Positions 9,496-18,634 of a stretch of 64,000 nt of DNA are shown piece after piece (within the stretch, counting starts at the first letter, position 1; each line of letters begins with the position of its first letter). The notes under the pieces are model-generated. The model saw nothing but the letters and a program-made list of their open reading frames with translations, was not told the DNA's origin and did not search any database. The stretch comes from Salinibacillus aidingensis (GTDB lineage: Bacteria > Bacillota > Bacilli > Bacillales > Alkalibacillaceae). Location: the NCBI RefSeq assembly GCF_039522525.1, contig NZ_BAAADO010000001.1, positions 620,001-684,000 on the forward strand. Reading direction: 5' to 3'. The position numbers and the translations under genes are program-made.

Positions 9496-9529
9496 AAAAA
9501 GAATCCGGGGTATTTCCCGAATTCTTTTT
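9496..9529 (-). terminator. Intrinsic terminator after mdh
   Basis: The minus strand reads AAAAAGAATTCGGG, loop AAATA, CCCCGGATTCTTTTT. The ten-pair stem with one wobble and the T-tract end the citrate-cycle transcript. A-tracts on the other side would let it work in both directions. Confidence 0.85.
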
Positions 9530-9535
9530 CTAACG

Positions 9536-10474
9536 CTATGATAATACTTTTAGTACATTTTTAACCGAATCAGCTGATTTATCTAGATCGGCTTTTTCAT
9601 CATCTGTTAAGTCTAATTCGATGACCTTTTCAATTCCATTGCCGCCAAGAATGGTTGGAACGCCAAGGTAAATACCTTCGTATCCGTATTCTCCTTCAAG
9701 GTAGGCGATGGAAGGCAACACTCTTCGCTGGTCCTTCAAGATGGCCTCTGTCATTTCAGTTAAGGAGGCTGCAGGGGCATAGTAGGCACTGCCATTACCT
9801 AATAAACCTACAATTTCCCCTCCACCTTTTCGGGTACGCTCAACAATTGCATTTATTCGATCCTGTGGCAATAGTTTCTCCAGAGGAATTCCTCCTGCAT
9901 AAGAGTATCTGATTAGCGGAACCATGTCGTCGCCATGTCCGCCTAATACGAAGCCTGTAATATCTTTTACAGAAAGATTCAGCTCCTGAGCAACGAATGT
10001 TCGGAAACGGGCTGTATCCAACACACCCGATTGGCCGATGACACGGTTTTTAGGGAATCCTGATTCCTGAAACACTGCATAGGTCATTGCGTCTACAGGA
10101 TTCGTTAATACCACAATCAGACAATCAGGAGAGTATTTTACAATTTCCTTTGTCACAGTCTTCATAATCTTTGCATTAGTGCTCACTAAGTCATCACGGC
10201 TCATCCCTGGTTTACGGGCAATCCCTGCCGTAATAATGACAAGATCTGAATCCTTTGTATCCTCATAATTAGATGTACCGGTGATATTGGCATCAAAACC
10301 TTGAACAGGGCCAGCCTCCAGCATATCCAATGCCTTCCCCTTTGTTGGATCTTCCATATCCGGAATATCCACAAGCACGACATCCGCAAGCTCCTTTTGA
10401 GCCACCATAAGAGCCGTTGTAGCACCAGTAAAACCAGCACCTATTACAGAAACCTTTTTACGCTTAATTGCCAT
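9536..10474 (-). CDS. mdh: Malate dehydrogenase
   Basis: A 312-residue LDH-like, homotetramer-type malate dehydrogenase that interconverts malate and oxaloacetate with NAD. The Rossmann glycine motif is VIGAGFTGAT, the NAD pocket includes LTNPVDAMTY, and the catalytic His lies in GFVLGGHGDDMVPL. Arg at the substrate loop (ARKPGMSRDDL) points to malate rather than lactate. It begins 23 bases after icd with an AGGAGG site, so icd-mdh are cotranscribed, as in Bacillus. Confidence 0.96.
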   Translation of the reverse strand: MAIKRKKVSVIGAGFTGATTALMVAQKELADVVLVDIPDMEDPTKGKALDMLEAGPVQGFDANITGTSNYEDTKDSDLVIITAGIARKPGMSRDDLVSTNAKIMKTVTKEIVKYSPDCLIVVLTNPVDAMTYAVFQESGFPKNRVIGQSGVLDTARFRTFVAQELNLSVKDITGFVLGGHGDDMVPLIRYSYAGGIPLEKLLPQDRINAIVERTRKGGGEIVGLLGNGSAYYAPAASLTEMTEAILKDQRRVLPSIAYLEGEYGYEGIYLGVPTILGGNGIEKVIELDLTDDEKADLDKSADSVKNVLKVLS

Positions 10475-10497
10475 GACGTATGCCTCCTTACTCCTGA

Positions 10498-11766
10498 TTA
10501 CTCATCCATATTCTTGATGAGCTCATCTCCAAATTCAGAACATTTCACTTCAGTAGCACCATCCATTAAACGGGCAAAGTCATAAGTAACAACTTTACTT
10601 GCAATGGTCTTTTCCATAGCTTTTGTTACTAAGTCAGCTGCTTCTCTCCAGCCAATATGCTCAAGCATTAAGACACCTGACAGGATAACTGAAGAAGGAT
10701 TAACTTTATCAAGTCCCGCATACTTTGGAGCTGTACCATGTGTAGCTTCGAAAATAGCATGACCGGATTCAGAGTTAATATTTGCTCCTGGTGCAATACC
10801 GATTCCGCCTACTTGTGCAGCTAGCGCATCTGAAATATAGTCACCATTTAAGTTCATTGTAGCCACAACATCAAACTCTTTTGGACGAGTCAGTATTTGT
10901 TGAAGGAAAATATCAGCAATGGCATCCTTAACAATAAGCTTACCAGCTTTTTCTGCTTCATCCTGCGCCTGATTAGCAGCATCTTTCCCTTTTTCTTCTA
11001 CAATACGATCGTATTCAGCCCAGGTAAATACTTTATCTCCGTATTCCTGTTCAGCTACCTCGTAGCCCCAGTTTTTAAAGGAACCTTCTGTAAACTTCAT
11101 AATATTACCCTTATGAACCAGAGTAACACTCTTACGTCCTTCGTTAAAAGCATAGTCAATAGCAGCACGGACTAAACGTTTTGTTCCTTCTTCCGAGACG
11201 GGCTTAACACCGATACCTGAGGTTTCAGGGAAACGAATGTTATGTACCCCCATTTCATTTTGAAGAAAATCGATCACTTTTTTCACTTCAGGAGAGCCTT
11301 CCTGCCATTCAATACCTGCATAAATATCCTCCGTATTTTCACGGAAAATAGCCATATCTGTATCTTCAGGACGCTTTACTGGTGACGGTACCCCATCAAA
11401 GTAACGTACAGGACGAAGACACGTAAACAAATCCAATTCCTGACGAAGGGCAACGTTAAGAGAACGAATACCTCCACCAATAGGCGTTGTCAGAGGACCT
11501 TTAATAGCTATTTTATATTCACGAATGGTTTCCAATGTTTCGTCCGGGAGCCATTCTCCTGTTTTATCATAGGCTTTCTGTCCTGCCAATACTTCTTTCC
11601 ATTCAATCTTTTTCTCACCATTATAGGCTTTTTCTACTGCTGCTTCTAAAACACGGGAGGCTGAAGCCCAAATATCCGGGCCTGTTCCATCCCCTTCAAT
11701 AAACGGAATTACTGGTTGATTCGGTACATTCATTTTTCCATTTTCTACTGTAATTTTTTCACTCAT
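10498..11766 (-). CDS. icd: Isocitrate dehydrogenase, NADP-dependent
   Basis: A 422-residue enzyme that oxidises isocitrate to 2-oxoglutarate. The substrate-site Ser and Arg residues (RSLNVALRQ, FRENTEDIYAGIEW), the metal-binding Asp region and the NADP-type loop near EATHGTAPKYAG are present. The longer open frame begins at 11829, but the ATG at 11766 (MSEKITVENG) has a perfect TAGGAGGT site seven bases upstream and matches the usual protein start. It lies between citZ and mdh as in B. subtilis. Confidence 0.96.
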   Translation of the reverse strand: MSEKITVENGKMNVPNQPVIPFIEGDGTGPDIWASASRVLEAAVEKAYNGEKKIEWKEVLAGQKAYDKTGEWLPDETLETIREYKIAIKGPLTTPIGGGIRSLNVALRQELDLFTCLRPVRYFDGVPSPVKRPEDTDMAIFRENTEDIYAGIEWQEGSPEVKKVIDFLQNEMGVHNIRFPETSGIGVKPVSEEGTKRLVRAAIDYAFNEGRKSVTLVHKGNIMKFTEGSFKNWGYEVAEQEYGDKVFTWAEYDRIVEEKGKDAANQAQDEAEKAGKLIVKDAIADIFLQQILTRPKEFDVVATMNLNGDYISDALAAQVGGIGIAPGANINSESGHAIFEATHGTAPKYAGLDKVNPSSVILSGVLMLEHIGWREAADLVTKAMEKTIASKVVTYDFARLMDGATEVKCSEFGDELIKNMDE

Positions 11767-11914
11767 GTTTATACCTCCTATAATGAATACTTGATGTCCA
11801 ATTCTATAATATGTTACATCATGCTCCAATGCAAAAAGAACTCTATTTCCTATTTAACACTGAAGCAGAATTCACCATTTTCTCATGACTTTTGCTATAG
11901 ACCAGCTTTGCTCA

Positions 11915-11948
11915 TGACAAGAAGCCAAACGTGTTTGGCTTCTTGTCA
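11915..11948. other. Perfect inverted repeat between citZ and icd
   Basis: Two perfect 16-base arms (TGACAAGAAGCCAAAC and its complement) flank a two-base centre. On neither strand does a clear T-run follow, so it is not a classical terminator. It could be a weak terminator, a processing or stabilising hairpin that sets icd-mdh levels apart from citZ, or a DNA-binding site. Confidence 0.7.
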
Positions 11949-11976
11949 GACTCTTATAAATCCTGTCTATCAATCT

Positions 11977-13092
11977 TTATCGATGTTCAATAGGCTCATA
12001 CACCTGGTTTTCAGGACCCACGTATTCAGCACGGGGACGAATGAGTCTGTTATTTTCATATTGTTCCAGAATATGAGCTAACCAGCCAGATACACGGCTT
12101 ACAGCAAAAATAGGTGTGAATAAGTCGTGTTCAATACCCAGACTATGGTATACAGAAGCTGAATAAAAGTCTACATTGGCTGGAAGGCCTTTCTCTTCCT
12201 TTATATAATTCTCAATTAAAACGGACATGTCATACCACTTTGATTGACCCGTAATTTCCGTTAAATGCTCTGACATTTTACGCAAGTGTTTAGCACGGGG
12301 ATCACCCTGGCGATATACCCGGTGGCCCATTCCCATGATTTTTTCTTTATTTGCCAGTTTCTCTTTAATGTAATCGATCGCATTTTCCGGTTCTCCAATT
12401 TCAGTCAGCATCTTCATCACTCGCTCATTTGCTCCGCCATGAAGAGGCCCTTTTAATGCACCAATAGCTGAAGTGATACCAGAGTAAATATCGGACAAAG
12501 TAGCTACACAGACACGAGCTGTAAAGGTTGAGGCATTTAACTCATGGTCTGCATGAAGAATTAAAGCCTTGTTCATCGCTTCTTCTTCAATGTCCTCTGG
12601 AACTTTTCCATTGACCATGTACAGAAAATTGGCTGCAAAATTCAAATCTTTACGTGGTGCAACAGGTTCCTCACCCTTACGTATTCTTGCAAAAGCTGCA
12701 ACAATTGCAGGCATTTTGGCCTGGATACGAGCCGCTTTTCTGCGATTTGCTTCTTCATCCATTACATCAGCTTCATCATCATATAAACCAAGCATAGATA
12801 CGGATGTACGAAGAGCTGCCATTGGATGAACAGATTTTAAATCATAGGACTTTAAGTGATTAATGAGTTCATTTGGAATAGCCATATTCTCTGCTAAATC
12901 TTTTTTTAGATTCGTTAACTCATTTGAAATAGGTAAACGTTTGTTCCATAAAAGGAAGATTACTTCTTCAAAACTTGAATTTTCAGCCAAATCATCAATG
13001 GAGTAACCAACGTATGTAAGCTGGTCATTAATGATTGAACTGATGGAAGATTCCGTTGCGACGATTCCCTCAAGTCCCTTTGTTCCTGCCAT
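11977..13092 (-). CDS. citZ: Citrate synthase
   Basis: A 371-residue citrate synthase condensing acetyl-CoA and oxaloacetate. Catalytic histidines lie in HADHELNASTF and GMGHRVYRQGDPRAK; GPLHGGANE forms the third conserved block. AAAGGAGAG precedes the ATG. It is first of the citZ-icd-mdh group, with a 376-base upstream region carrying a CcpA-type site. The 2-methylcitrate synthase family is related, but location favours CitZ. Confidence 0.96.
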   Translation of the reverse strand: MAGTKGLEGIVATESSISSIINDQLTYVGYSIDDLAENSSFEEVIFLLWNKRLPISNELTNLKKDLAENMAIPNELINHLKSYDLKSVHPMAALRTSVSMLGLYDDEADVMDEEANRRKAARIQAKMPAIVAAFARIRKGEEPVAPRKDLNFAANFLYMVNGKVPEDIEEEAMNKALILHADHELNASTFTARVCVATLSDIYSGITSAIGALKGPLHGGANERVMKMLTEIGEPENAIDYIKEKLANKEKIMGMGHRVYRQGDPRAKHLRKMSEHLTEITGQSKWYDMSVLIENYIKEEKGLPANVDFYSASVYHSLGIEHDLFTPIFAVSRVSGWLAHILEQYENNRLIRPRAEYVGPENQVYEPIEHR

Positions 13093-13232
13093 GTAAACTC
13101 TCTCCTTTACGTAAAAATTTCCCCACTTGTTTTGAGAAAAGCAAAAAATAAAATGAGTACGTCACAAAAATGACGGAGGTTCATTTTTCTATACTTTTAA
13201 AACCTTTAGAGATTTTAAAAAAGTATAATAAA

Positions 13233-13246
13233 AGAAAACGCTTTTA
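13233..13246. promoter_or_regulatory. Candidate CcpA cre site upstream of citZ
   Basis: AGAAAACGCTTTTA differs from the palindromic cre core TGAAAACGCTTTCA only at the outer positions. It lies about 140 bases upstream of the citZ ATG. Catabolite repression of citZ by CcpA is known in B. subtilis; the site here is inferred from sequence alone. Confidence 0.55.
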
Positions 13247-13395
13247 AATATATCCATAGATGCATATAAAACTATAACAGCATCTATAACTAATTATAAA
13301 CAAAATTCAGTAGAATGTGAAATTATTTTGTACATTTGAATCAGAATTTTTTAAATCAAATATTTTTTAAGTTACGGATATTTGCAACATTTACC

Positions 13396-13443
13396 AAAAA
13401 AGAACGGACTTCTGTTTTTATAAATAGCAGAATCCGTTCTTTT
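13396..13443 (-). terminator. Intrinsic terminator after ytwI
   Basis: The minus strand reads AAAAGAACGGATTCTG, a loop of about 13 bases, CAGAAGTCCGTTCTTTTTTGG. The long stem with one mismatch and the T-run end the ytwI transcript before the citZ promoter region. Confidence 0.85.
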
Positions 13444-13468
13444 CTTTACAGATTGATCACTTATTTTT

Positions 13469-13942
13469 CTAAGCTAATAATTGGATAAAAAAGTCTACCC
13501 CTTTTATAACCAGAAATGAAATTCCCGCACCAATTAGTGGTCCTACAGCAACGCCATTAAATAAAACCACTCCTAAAATGGTTCCTATAACCAGCGCAGT
13601 TGTTAAATGGGGGTCACTTGATAAGAGTGTAAGACCATCTCTGGCAATATAGGCTACAAACACTCCTGCAGCTAAAGAAATCCATGCATAATAGCCCTTG
13701 ATGCTTTCCAGCAATTCCTTAAATCCTATCTCTCCTGAAGCTATGGGAGCTAAAACAGCTACCGTAATCACAATGACCCCTATACTAATTCCTTTTGCCT
13801 CCAGATAAGGGAGTACCTTTTCTTCAACATTAAATAATTTAATCCCCAGCAAAATATATACAGCAATCATAATTGCCTGATTTTTTGCAATAAATCCTAA
13901 TAGCAATAATATAAATAAAAATACAGTAGATTGAGATAGCAT
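13469..13942 (-). CDS. ytwI: DUF441 membrane protein YtwI
   Basis: A 157-residue integral membrane protein with about four to five hydrophobic segments and few charged residues, matching the DUF441/YtwI family. No biochemical function is known. It is divergent from ytvI, sharing a 115-base control region, and lies upstream of citZ as in B. subtilis. GGAAGG precedes the ATG. Confidence 0.85.
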   Translation of the reverse strand: MLSQSTVFLFILLLLGFIAKNQAIMIAVYILLGIKLFNVEEKVLPYLEAKGISIGVIVITVAVLAPIASGEIGFKELLESIKGYYAWISLAAGVFVAYIARDGLTLLSSDPHLTTALVIGTILGVVLFNGVAVGPLIGAGISFLVIKGVDFFIQLLA

Positions 13943-14057
13943 GTCTTTTCCTTCCTTTCACTTAACGCGATGACTGTCACATTCCAAAAAGATTTTAACA
14001 CAGTCGTCAACAGGAAAAGGAAAGACATAAGTTCCTGACAAAAAAGGAGGTGATTGC

Positions 14058-15176
14058 TTGATCCAGAATATCTATGTACAAAGATTGCTCAGGATCTTTG
14101 CGGTTATTGGAGTTCTGACCGCCATTGTTGCTGTTTTTATCGTTTTATCCAAATATACATATCCATTCCTGTTTGCTATTTTATTTGCTTTTATTATGAA
14201 TCCCTTTGTGAACTATTTGGAAAGACGAATGAAACTTCCCCGGCCATTGGCTGTCTTTCTGGTTATATTAATTATTCTGGCAATGATTATTTCTGTCATT
14301 ACCGTGTTGATCGTAGAAATTGTCAGCGGCTTTGCCTATCTCGCTAAAGAAGTTCCTAAATATTTTGAAGAGCTTATCAGCTTTTTCCAGGAGCTGATAA
14401 CAGCACAGGTCATTCCCATCTATGAGCGGTTAAGTGAAATGATGGACAGCCTTGATGAATCTTATCGAGCTGAGATTATGTCACAGATTAGTAATATGGG
14501 TTCCAGCATTTCAAATACCGGACAGCAGATAATTAAGAGTATACTAACATGGATTCCCAATCAGATTGCCGGGATCCCGAATTTGGCAACAGTCATGATT
14601 TTTTCATTGTTAGGGACATTCTTTATCAGTAAAGACTGGAATAAATTATCAGATGTAATCAAAAAGGTCACACCTGAGCGTGTAGCGGTTTCTGCCAAAA
14701 ATGTCACAAGTGGTCTGCAACGGGCGTTAACCGGTTTTATCCGGGCCCAGTTTATTCTGATTTCCATCACAGCCGTTATCGTTCTCATTGGATTTTTAAT
14801 TCTGCAAATTGATTACGCCATCACTTTAGCCCTAATCATTGGAGCTGTTGATCTGCTGCCATATTTAGGGACGGGCTTAGTGTTTGTTCCTTGGATTTTA
14901 TATATGTTTTTTACCGGAAATTATTTTCTCACAATCGGATTGTCCATTTTATACGGAGTCGTTATCCTGCAACGGCAGCTAATGGAGCCAAAAGTATTAT
15001 CGTCAAACATAGGATTAGATCCATTGGCGACATTAATCGCCTTATTTGTCGGTTTCCAGGTACTTGGCTTCGCTGGTTTAATCATCGGGCCTGTATCTCT
15101 GGTCATTATTAATACTTTTTATCAAACAGGGGTTTTCAGAGAGCTTTGGGAGTTTATAAAGGGGGGAAAGACGTAA
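14058..15176 (+). CDS. ytvI: Sporulation membrane protein YtvI (AI-2E exporter superfamily)
   Basis: A 372-residue polytopic protein of the AI-2E transporter/PerM superfamily. Two N-terminal helices (about 14-60), a further helix near 70-95, an amphipathic periplasm-side region, then four or more helices with the family-typical GAVDLLPYLGTGLVFVPW block and a final hydrophobic pair. In Bacillus YtvI is linked to sporulation. The start is TTG with an exact AAGGAGGTGA site seven bases upstream. It is the only plus-strand gene in this part of the window. Confidence 0.88.
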   Translation: MIQNIYVQRLLRIFAVIGVLTAIVAVFIVLSKYTYPFLFAILFAFIMNPFVNYLERRMKLPRPLAVFLVILIILAMIISVITVLIVEIVSGFAYLAKEVPKYFEELISFFQELITAQVIPIYERLSEMMDSLDESYRAEIMSQISNMGSSISNTGQQIIKSILTWIPNQIAGIPNLATVMIFSLLGTFFISKDWNKLSDVIKKVTPERVAVSAKNVTSGLQRALTGFIRAQFILISITAVIVLIGFLILQIDYAITLALIIGAVDLLPYLGTGLVFVPWILYMFFTGNYFLTIGLSILYGVVILQRQLMEPKVLSSNIGLDPLATLIALFVGFQVLGFAGLIIGPVSLVIINTFYQTGVFRELWEFIKGGKT

Positions 15177-15209
15177 TTGACAAGGTGGAGAAGCTGATTC
15201 ATGCTGAAG

Positions 15210-15608
15210 TTACCTCCACCTTCCAAAAACAGTTATGGTTCCTTTATTAAGCATGGTTCGGAATATATCCTTCATCCATCGTTTGATCGGCTTTCTTGTA
15301 AGAGGGAATAATAGGATAAATCCAATCGTATCTGTAAGAAAACCTGGAGTAAAAAGAAGGACAGCACCAATCAGAATAGCAAGTCCATCAAAAATCTCTT
15401 CTGTGGGAAATCGGCCATATTCAAGGTGTTCCCTGGCTCTTCCCAAGGTTTCCAGTCCCTGCTGCTTTGCTAATAGAGCACCTAAAATCCCTGTAAGAAT
15501 AATACCTAAAACCACAAACCACACACTGAACAGATTGCCAAGCCACATAAAGACACCAATTTCAAGGGCTGACATTATGACAATAAATAAGAAAACAAAA
15601 CGGAACAT
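15210..15608 (-). CDS. fxsA: FxsA family membrane protein
   Basis: A protein of 132 residues from ATG 15608, or 134 from ATG 15614. The later ATG has better spacing from AAAGGATGAG. The protein has an N-terminal hydrophobic pair of helices containing EIGVFMWLG, a GILGALLAKQQGLETL turn, and a third hydrophobic stretch with PGFLTDTIGFILL, the FxsA signature. FxsA confers exclusion of phage T7 by F plasmids when overproduced in E. coli; its native role is unknown. It lies downstream of pyk. Confidence 0.88.
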   Translation of the reverse strand: MFRFVFLFIVIMSALEIGVFMWLGNLFSVWFVVLGIILTGILGALLAKQQGLETLGRAREHLEYGRFPTEEIFDGLAILIGAVLLFTPGFLTDTIGFILLFPLTRKPIKRWMKDIFRTMLNKGTITVFGRWR

Positions 15609-15631
15609 TGGCATCTCATCCTTTATTTAGA

Positions 15632-15656
15632 ATAGAGGAGGAAAGCCCTCCTCTAT
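15632..15656 (-). terminator. Hairpin after pyk, possible terminator
   Basis: ATAGAGGAGG and its complement flank a short loop, giving a stable stem just after pyk. The minus-strand downstream bases ATTCTAAAT form only a weak T-tract, so partial readthrough into fxsA is likely. Confidence 0.55.
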
Positions 15657-15662
15657 AGTGCA

Positions 15663-17423
15663 TTATAAAACACTTGCATGTCCTCGGTAAATATCACCGC
15701 GTGAAGCATCGATTGTAATTTCATCTCCGGTTTGAATAATTTTGGTTGCCTCACTTACACCTACAATCACAGGAATCCCCAAGCTTAACCCGACAACTGC
15801 AGCATGAGATGTTAATCCACCTTCTTCGGTGACAATACCTCCTGCCTTTTCAATAGCCGGCATCATCTCTTTATCCGTACTGTTTGTAACTAATATGTCT
15901 CCTTCACTAAGGCTGTTTTTACCTTCAGACGTACTATTTGTTACAAAAGCTCTGCCAAAGTTGTTTTTCTTGCCTACACCCTGTCCTTTTGCCATGACAT
16001 CTCCCACGATATGAACCTTCATGAGATTGGTTGTTCCACTTTCACCAACAGGTACTCCTGCCGTAATAATTACCTTGTCTCCACGTTTAAACAGTCCTGT
16101 TTCAAGTCCACGATTAATTGCACTATCCAGCATTTCATCCGTACTTGATACGGTTTGCCCAGGTATAGCATGAACACCCCAGGCAAGGGCTAATTGGCGC
16201 TGAACCGATTCATGAGCTGTAACAGCTATAATCGAGGCTTTAGGACGATACTTGGAAATCATTCTTGCCGTATGACCACTTTCCGTTGGTGTGATAATTG
16301 CCCCAGCCTTAAGATTCTCAGCGGCAAAGGATACAGACTGACTGATGACATCTGTGACGGTAACCTCTACTTCTTTAGCCCGCTTTTCTGAAATTTGTTC
16401 ATTATCTAAAGAACGCTCTACATGTACAGCAATATTGTACATGGTTTGAACAGATTCTACAGGATACTGGCCTGCTGCTGTTTCACCAGAAAGCATAATC
16501 GCGTCTGTCCCATCAAAAATAGCATTAGCTACATCGCTTGCTTCAGCCCGGGTTGGACGTGGATTGCGCTGCATGGAGTCCAGCATTTGCGTAGCCGTTA
16601 TTACTGGCTTACCTGCTTTATTGCACTGTTCAATCAGGCTTTTCTGTACGAGAGGAACCTCTTCTGCAGGAATCTCTACACCTAAGTCCCCTCTGGCGAC
16701 CATTAACCCATCACTTACTTCAAGGATGGCACCAATATTGTCCACGCCTTCACGGTTTTCAATTTTCGGGATGATATGAATATTCTCGGCTTTATATTCC
16801 TCTAACAATTCTCTGATTTCAAGTACATCTGAAGTCCTTCTTACAAAAGAAGCGGCGATGAAGTCAATTCCTTCTTCAATTCCGAAGATGATATCCCGGG
16901 CATCCTTTTCTGTTATTCCCGGCAGATTCACACTAACGTTAGGGACGTTTACACCCTTCTTATTTTTCAAAACTCCGGAGTTTAATATATCTGTGACAAT
17001 TTCACCTGAATCCATCCTGATTTCTTTTACCTCAAGCTCAATAAGTCCATCATCCAGAAGAATTTTTGATCCGGGATAAACATCATTAATCAGTCCTGGA
17101 TAAGTAACAGAAAAACGGGACTTATCCCCTTCTGTCTCATCCATTGAAACAATCACCTGTTCACCCTGCTCTAAATATACTTCTTCTGTTTTCATATTGC
17201 CTGTTCGAATTTCCGGACCCTTTGTATCCAAGAGAATCGCTACGGTTTGATTTTTGTTAGCTGCTGCCTGACGAATATTTTTGATTCGCTGGCGGTGTTC
17301 CTCATGATCTCCGTGTGAAAAATTCAGACGAGCAACGTTCATACCTGCATCAATCAACTGTTCAAGTTGTTCTACTGATTCTGATGCAGGTCCTATTGTA
17401 CAAACAATTTTTGTCTTCTTCAT
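15663..17423 (-). CDS. pyk: Pyruvate kinase
   Basis: A 586-residue glycolytic enzyme converting phosphoenolpyruvate and ADP to pyruvate and ATP. The barrel carries ARLNFSHGD, the catalytic Lys block in IIPKIENREGV and the metal/substrate segment MVARGDLGVEIP. After the usual C-terminal regulatory domain comes a Bacillus-type extra domain (about 480-586) related to PEP-utilising swivel domains, with the TSHAAVVGLSLGIP motif. It follows pfkA by 52 bases with a ribosome binding site, forming the pfkA-pyk operon. Confidence 0.96.
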   Translation of the reverse strand: MKKTKIVCTIGPASESVEQLEQLIDAGMNVARLNFSHGDHEEHRQRIKNIRQAAANKNQTVAILLDTKGPEIRTGNMKTEEVYLEQGEQVIVSMDETEGDKSRFSVTYPGLINDVYPGSKILLDDGLIELEVKEIRMDSGEIVTDILNSGVLKNKKGVNVPNVSVNLPGITEKDARDIIFGIEEGIDFIAASFVRRTSDVLEIRELLEEYKAENIHIIPKIENREGVDNIGAILEVSDGLMVARGDLGVEIPAEEVPLVQKSLIEQCNKAGKPVITATQMLDSMQRNPRPTRAEASDVANAIFDGTDAIMLSGETAAGQYPVESVQTMYNIAVHVERSLDNEQISEKRAKEVEVTVTDVISQSVSFAAENLKAGAIITPTESGHTARMISKYRPKASIIAVTAHESVQRQLALAWGVHAIPGQTVSSTDEMLDSAINRGLETGLFKRGDKVIITAGVPVGESGTTNLMKVHIVGDVMAKGQGVGKKNNFGRAFVTNSTSEGKNSLSEGDILVTNSTDKEMMPAIEKAGGIVTEEGGLTSHAAVVGLSLGIPVIVGVSEATKIIQTGDEITIDASRGDIYRGHASVL

Positions 17424-17475
17424 GAATATCCTCCTCTTTCATTGAAGCCAAATCACTATCTTGTTAACAATTATA

Positions 17476-18435
17476 TTAAATCGAAAGCTCTTTAGATAGC
17501 TGATACATGGATAGTTCAGGAGTACGCTTTGCATCCAGTATTTCTATAATATCGTGGTCGACAATCTGGTTATTTTGAATCCCAACCATCTTTCCACCTT
17601 TACCTTCCATTAGAAGATCAACTGCTTTGGCTCCCAAACGACTGGCCAATACTCGGTCATTGGCCGTTGGAGTACCTCCTCTTTGTGTATGGCCAAGGAC
17701 GGTTACCCGTGTTTCCATATTTAAGGCATTTTTGATTTTTTCACTATATTCCACAGCACTGCCCACACCTTCAGCAACAAGGATGATACTATGACGTTTG
17801 CCACGATCATGACCACGTTTGATACGCTCTACAACCTGCTGGAAATCTTCATTTTTTTCCGGAATTAACACACTTTCAGCACCGGCTGAAACCCCGGCCC
17901 AAAGTGCAAGGTCCCCGGCATCCCGGCCCATAACTTCAATAACATATGTACGTTCATGGGAAGTAGCTGTATCCCGGATTTTGTCCACTGCCTGTATCAC
18001 TGTATTTAATGCAGTGTCGAAACCAATTGTAAAATCTGTTCCTGGAATGTCATTATCTATTGTACCCGGTACTCCGATACATGGAAAACCTTTTTCTGTA
18101 AGTTTCTTTGCTCCACGGAAGGATCCGTCTCCACCAATAACGACAAGTCCTTCAATTCCTAATTTATTTAATTGATCGATTCCTTTTTGCTGACCTTCGC
18201 TGGTTTTAAATTCAGGACAACGGGAAGTATACAGCTTTGTTCCGCCGCGCTGAATAATATCCCCAACAGAACCCAGCTCTAACTTTTCGATACTGCCATC
18301 AATTAAGCCCTGATAACCATAATAAACTCCATATACTTCTATATCATGATAAATTGCTTTTCGTGCCACTGCACGAATCGCAGCATTCATACCTGGTGCG
18401 TCTCCACCACTTGTTAAAACTCCAATTTTTTTCAT
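17476..18435 (-). CDS. pfkA: ATP-dependent 6-phosphofructokinase
   Basis: A 319-residue phosphofructokinase committing fructose 6-phosphate to glycolysis. ATP-site Gly residues (TSGGDAPGMNA), GGDGSFRGA, and the catalytic PGTIDNDIPGTD motif with its Asp pair are intact. The ATG at 18435 (MKKIGVL) has GAGGTGAT upstream and matches the family start better than the ATG at 18444. It is first in the pfkA-pyk operon. Confidence 0.96.
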   Translation of the reverse strand: MKKIGVLTSGGDAPGMNAAIRAVARKAIYHDIEVYGVYYGYQGLIDGSIEKLELGSVGDIIQRGGTKLYTSRCPEFKTSEGQQKGIDQLNKLGIEGLVVIGGDGSFRGAKKLTEKGFPCIGVPGTIDNDIPGTDFTIGFDTALNTVIQAVDKIRDTATSHERTYVIEVMGRDAGDLALWAGVSAGAESVLIPEKNEDFQQVVERIKRGHDRGKRHSIILVAEGVGSAVEYSEKIKNALNMETRVTVLGHTQRGGTPTANDRVLASRLGAKAVDLLMEGKGGKMVGIQNNQIVDHDIIEILDAKRTPELSMYQLSKELSI

Positions 18436-18596
18436 GTTGATCACCTCTGCATAAATTAAGGAGTAAATTGTACTATACTAAATTAGTCCCAACCGATACT
18501 ATAAACAATTTTTTCGTAAATTTGAAGGAAAAGCTGCTAAAAAACTTATTTTTGTCATATATTCAGGATTTCACAGTCAATTCCTGTTTTTATCTT

Positions 18597-18634
18597 CAAA
18601 AAATAACGTGCAATCTTATGATTGCACGTTATTT
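18597..18634 (-). terminator. Intrinsic terminator overlapping the accA stop
   Basis: The minus strand reads AAATAACGTGCAATC, loop ATAA, GATTGCACGTTATTTTTTG. The perfect 15-base arms start inside the last codons of accA and the stop codon lies in the loop. The T-run marks it as the accD-accA terminator. Confidence 0.88.

Larger units (their letters stand above)
13093..13468. other. Intergenic region upstream of citZ
   Basis: This 376-base AT-rich stretch holds no convincing gene. It contains the citZ control region with a cre-like site at 13233-13246 and, at its far end, the terminator of ytwI. A short inverted repeat with arms TCATTTTTGTGACG-like lies near 13150-13185. No -35/-10 pair could be picked with confidence. 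Confidence 0.6.

Noticed and set aside
9655..9912. Plus-strand 85-codon open frame inside mdh
   Set aside because: It is antisense to a well conserved enzyme and has no ribosome binding site or family match. The same applies to the many other antisense frames in this window.
13093..13468. Small genes in the citZ upstream region
   Set aside because: No open frame with a ribosome binding site; the region is AT-rich with a terminator and a control site.
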